A model generated the notes under the pieces. It was not told the origin of the DNA and did not search any database. It worked only from the letters and a program-made list of their open reading frames with translations. From Candidatus Omnitrophota bacterium (GTDB lineage: Bacteria > Omnitrophota > Gorgyraeia > Velamenicoccales > Velamenicoccaceae): a stretch of DNA of 5,822 bases. Where the stretch lies: assembly GCA_028717105.1 (NCBI GenBank), contig JAQUOM010000097.1, positions 1-5,822 of the forward strand. Direction: 5' to 3'. Each line of letters opens with the position of its first letter. Within the stretch, counting starts at the first letter, position 1. The position numbers and the translations under genes are program-made. Below are positions 5,127-5,822 of the stretch, piece after piece.

Positions 5127-5822
5127 ATGGAGATCATCATAGGTGTTTTGCTTGTTGGTTTTCTCGGCCTGGTTGGCCTGATTTTGAAGACATCCACAGA
5201 CGATGCCAAGAAGGGGAAGGTCCTTGAAGATAACAAGGCGCGTCGTATCGCAGATCTTGAATCTCAGCTTCTTCAAAAAGACGGAGAATTAAAGAAGGTC
5301 ATGGAAGAACGTCAGAAGCTCGAGGAAGAGTTTTTTAAGGCAAAGGATGATGCTGAGATATTAAAACGCGAGAGTTCTGATTTGATACAGAAAGCCAAGC
5401 AGTCGGATAAGTTTAGGGAAGAAGTGAACGTGTTGAAAGATGAGGCCAGGCAGAAAGATATGCTTGTTCAGCAGGAGACGACGGCCAGGCAAAAAATGGA
5501 AGGCGAGCTGGCTTTGCGTGATTCGGATATTCAGAAGCTCCGCAAGGAATTGGATGATGTGAAGTCTCAGCTCAAGACAAAGGTTGAGGTTTATGAAGGC
5601 CTGCAGGGCCAATATAATGAGTTGGAGGCTGAGATTCAAAAGCTCCGTATGGGGGGATTGCAGAAACCCAAGGCTGAAACCATCTCCAAGGCTGAACCAC
5701 CCAAGGCTGAAACCATCTCCAAGGCTGAACCACCCAAGGCTGAAACCATCTCCAAGGCTGAAACCATCTCCAAGGCTGAACCACCCAAGGCTGAAACCAT
5801 CTCCAAGGCTGAAACCATCTCC
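5127..5822 (+). CDS. Membrane-anchored coiled-coil protein with tandem KAETIS/KAEPP repeats (3' end outside window)
   Basis: An unrecognised protein, open from ATG 5127 to the right edge (232 complete codons, no stop). Residues 1-20 are one hydrophobic segment (MEIIIGVLLV and GFLGLVGLIL), followed by lysine-rich KTSTDDAKKGK. By the positive-inside rule the rest should face the cytoplasm. Residues about 30-175 are dominated by Glu, Lys, Gln and regularly spaced Leu/Ile, the pattern of a long coiled coil. From residue 182 there is a repeat of two short units, KAETIS and KAEPP, continuing to the edge. GGGGGAG at 5116-5122 lies 4 bases before the start and can act as ribosome binding site. It begins 22 bp after panE, so co-transcription is likely. 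A scaffold or envelope-linked structural role is possible, but no family is recognised. Confidence 0.8.
   Translation, partial: MEIIIGVLLVGFLGLVGLILKTSTDDAKKGKVLEDNKARRIADLESQLLQKDGELKKVMEERQKLEEEFFKAKDDAEILKRESSDLIQKAKQSDKFREEVNVLKDEARQKDMLVQQETTARQKMEGELALRDSDIQKLRKELDDVKSQLKTKVEVYEGLQGQYNELEAEIQKLRMGGLQKPKAETISKAEPPKAETISKAEPPKAETISKAETISKAEPPKAETISKAETIS
5670..5822 (+). repeat. In-frame tandem repeat of 18-bp and 15-bp units
   Basis: Nine units run without a single substitution to the window edge. Unit A, AAGGCTGAAACCATCTCC (KAETIS, 18 bp), and unit B, AAGGCTGAACCACCC (KAEPP, 15 bp), appear in the order A-B-A-B-A-A-B-A-A, 153 bp in total. The units share their first nine bases. Both lengths are multiples of three, so copy-number change keeps the reading frame. 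The exact identity of all copies points to recent expansion or ongoing homogenisation. The array probably continues beyond the window. Confidence 0.95.

Noticed and set aside
5636..5818. Antisense Leu/Trp-rich open frames over the terminal repeat.
   Set aside because: They are products of the stop-free repeat unit; the + strand frame has a start, a ribosome binding site, a membrane helix and a long coiled coil.
5670..5822. Possible CRISPR array.
   Set aside because: Units are 15/18 bp and directly joined, with no unique spacers, and they lie in a continuous coding frame.

Overview
The window is a bacterial chromosomal segment of moderate GC content with every supported gene on the + strand. 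It looks mostly like housekeeping DNA, not a defence or mobile island. I infer a little-cultured Gram-negative-type lineage, perhaps Candidatus Omnitrophota or a relative. That rests on the compact phoH-HD-ybeY-recO order, mixed ATG/GTG starts and protein style, so the placement is tentative.

Layout: (1) bases 1-203 are the 3' end of a gene ending in a LysM peptidoglycan-binding domain. (2) Bases 204-394 are a GC-rich gap with strong hairpin potential. (3) Bases 395-3180 are a tightly overlapping cluster: a PhoH/YbeZ-type ATPase, a PgpH/YqfF-type membrane HD phosphodiesterase that lacks the usual extracellular domain, and the rRNA-processing endonuclease YbeY with an Asp in place of its third zinc-binding His. 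(4) Bases 3181-3338 hold an AT-richer imperfect inverted repeat that looks like a small palindromic intergenic element. (5) Bases 3339-4097 are recO. (6) A promoter-like site near 4116-4144 precedes a ketopantoate reductase (panE-type, 4169-5104). (7) From 5127 to the right edge runs an unidentified membrane-anchored coiled-coil protein, which enters a perfect 15/18-bp in-frame tandem repeat and continues past the window.

How the genes fit together: phoH, the HD phosphodiesterase gene and ybeY form a conserved cluster that in Bacillus continues through dgkA, cdd and era to recO. Here the last three are absent and recO follows directly after the palindromic element. PhoH/YbeZ and YbeY are linked to ribosome and RNA metabolism, the HD protein probably to cyclic di-AMP turnover, and RecO to recombinational repair. 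The panE-type gene and the coiled-coil gene are 22 bp apart and probably form a separate transcription unit. No tRNA, rRNA, CRISPR array, transposase or phage gene was seen. The points most worth checking are the missing PgpH ectodomain, the altered YbeY zinc site, the palindromic element before recO, and the coding repeat at the right edge.
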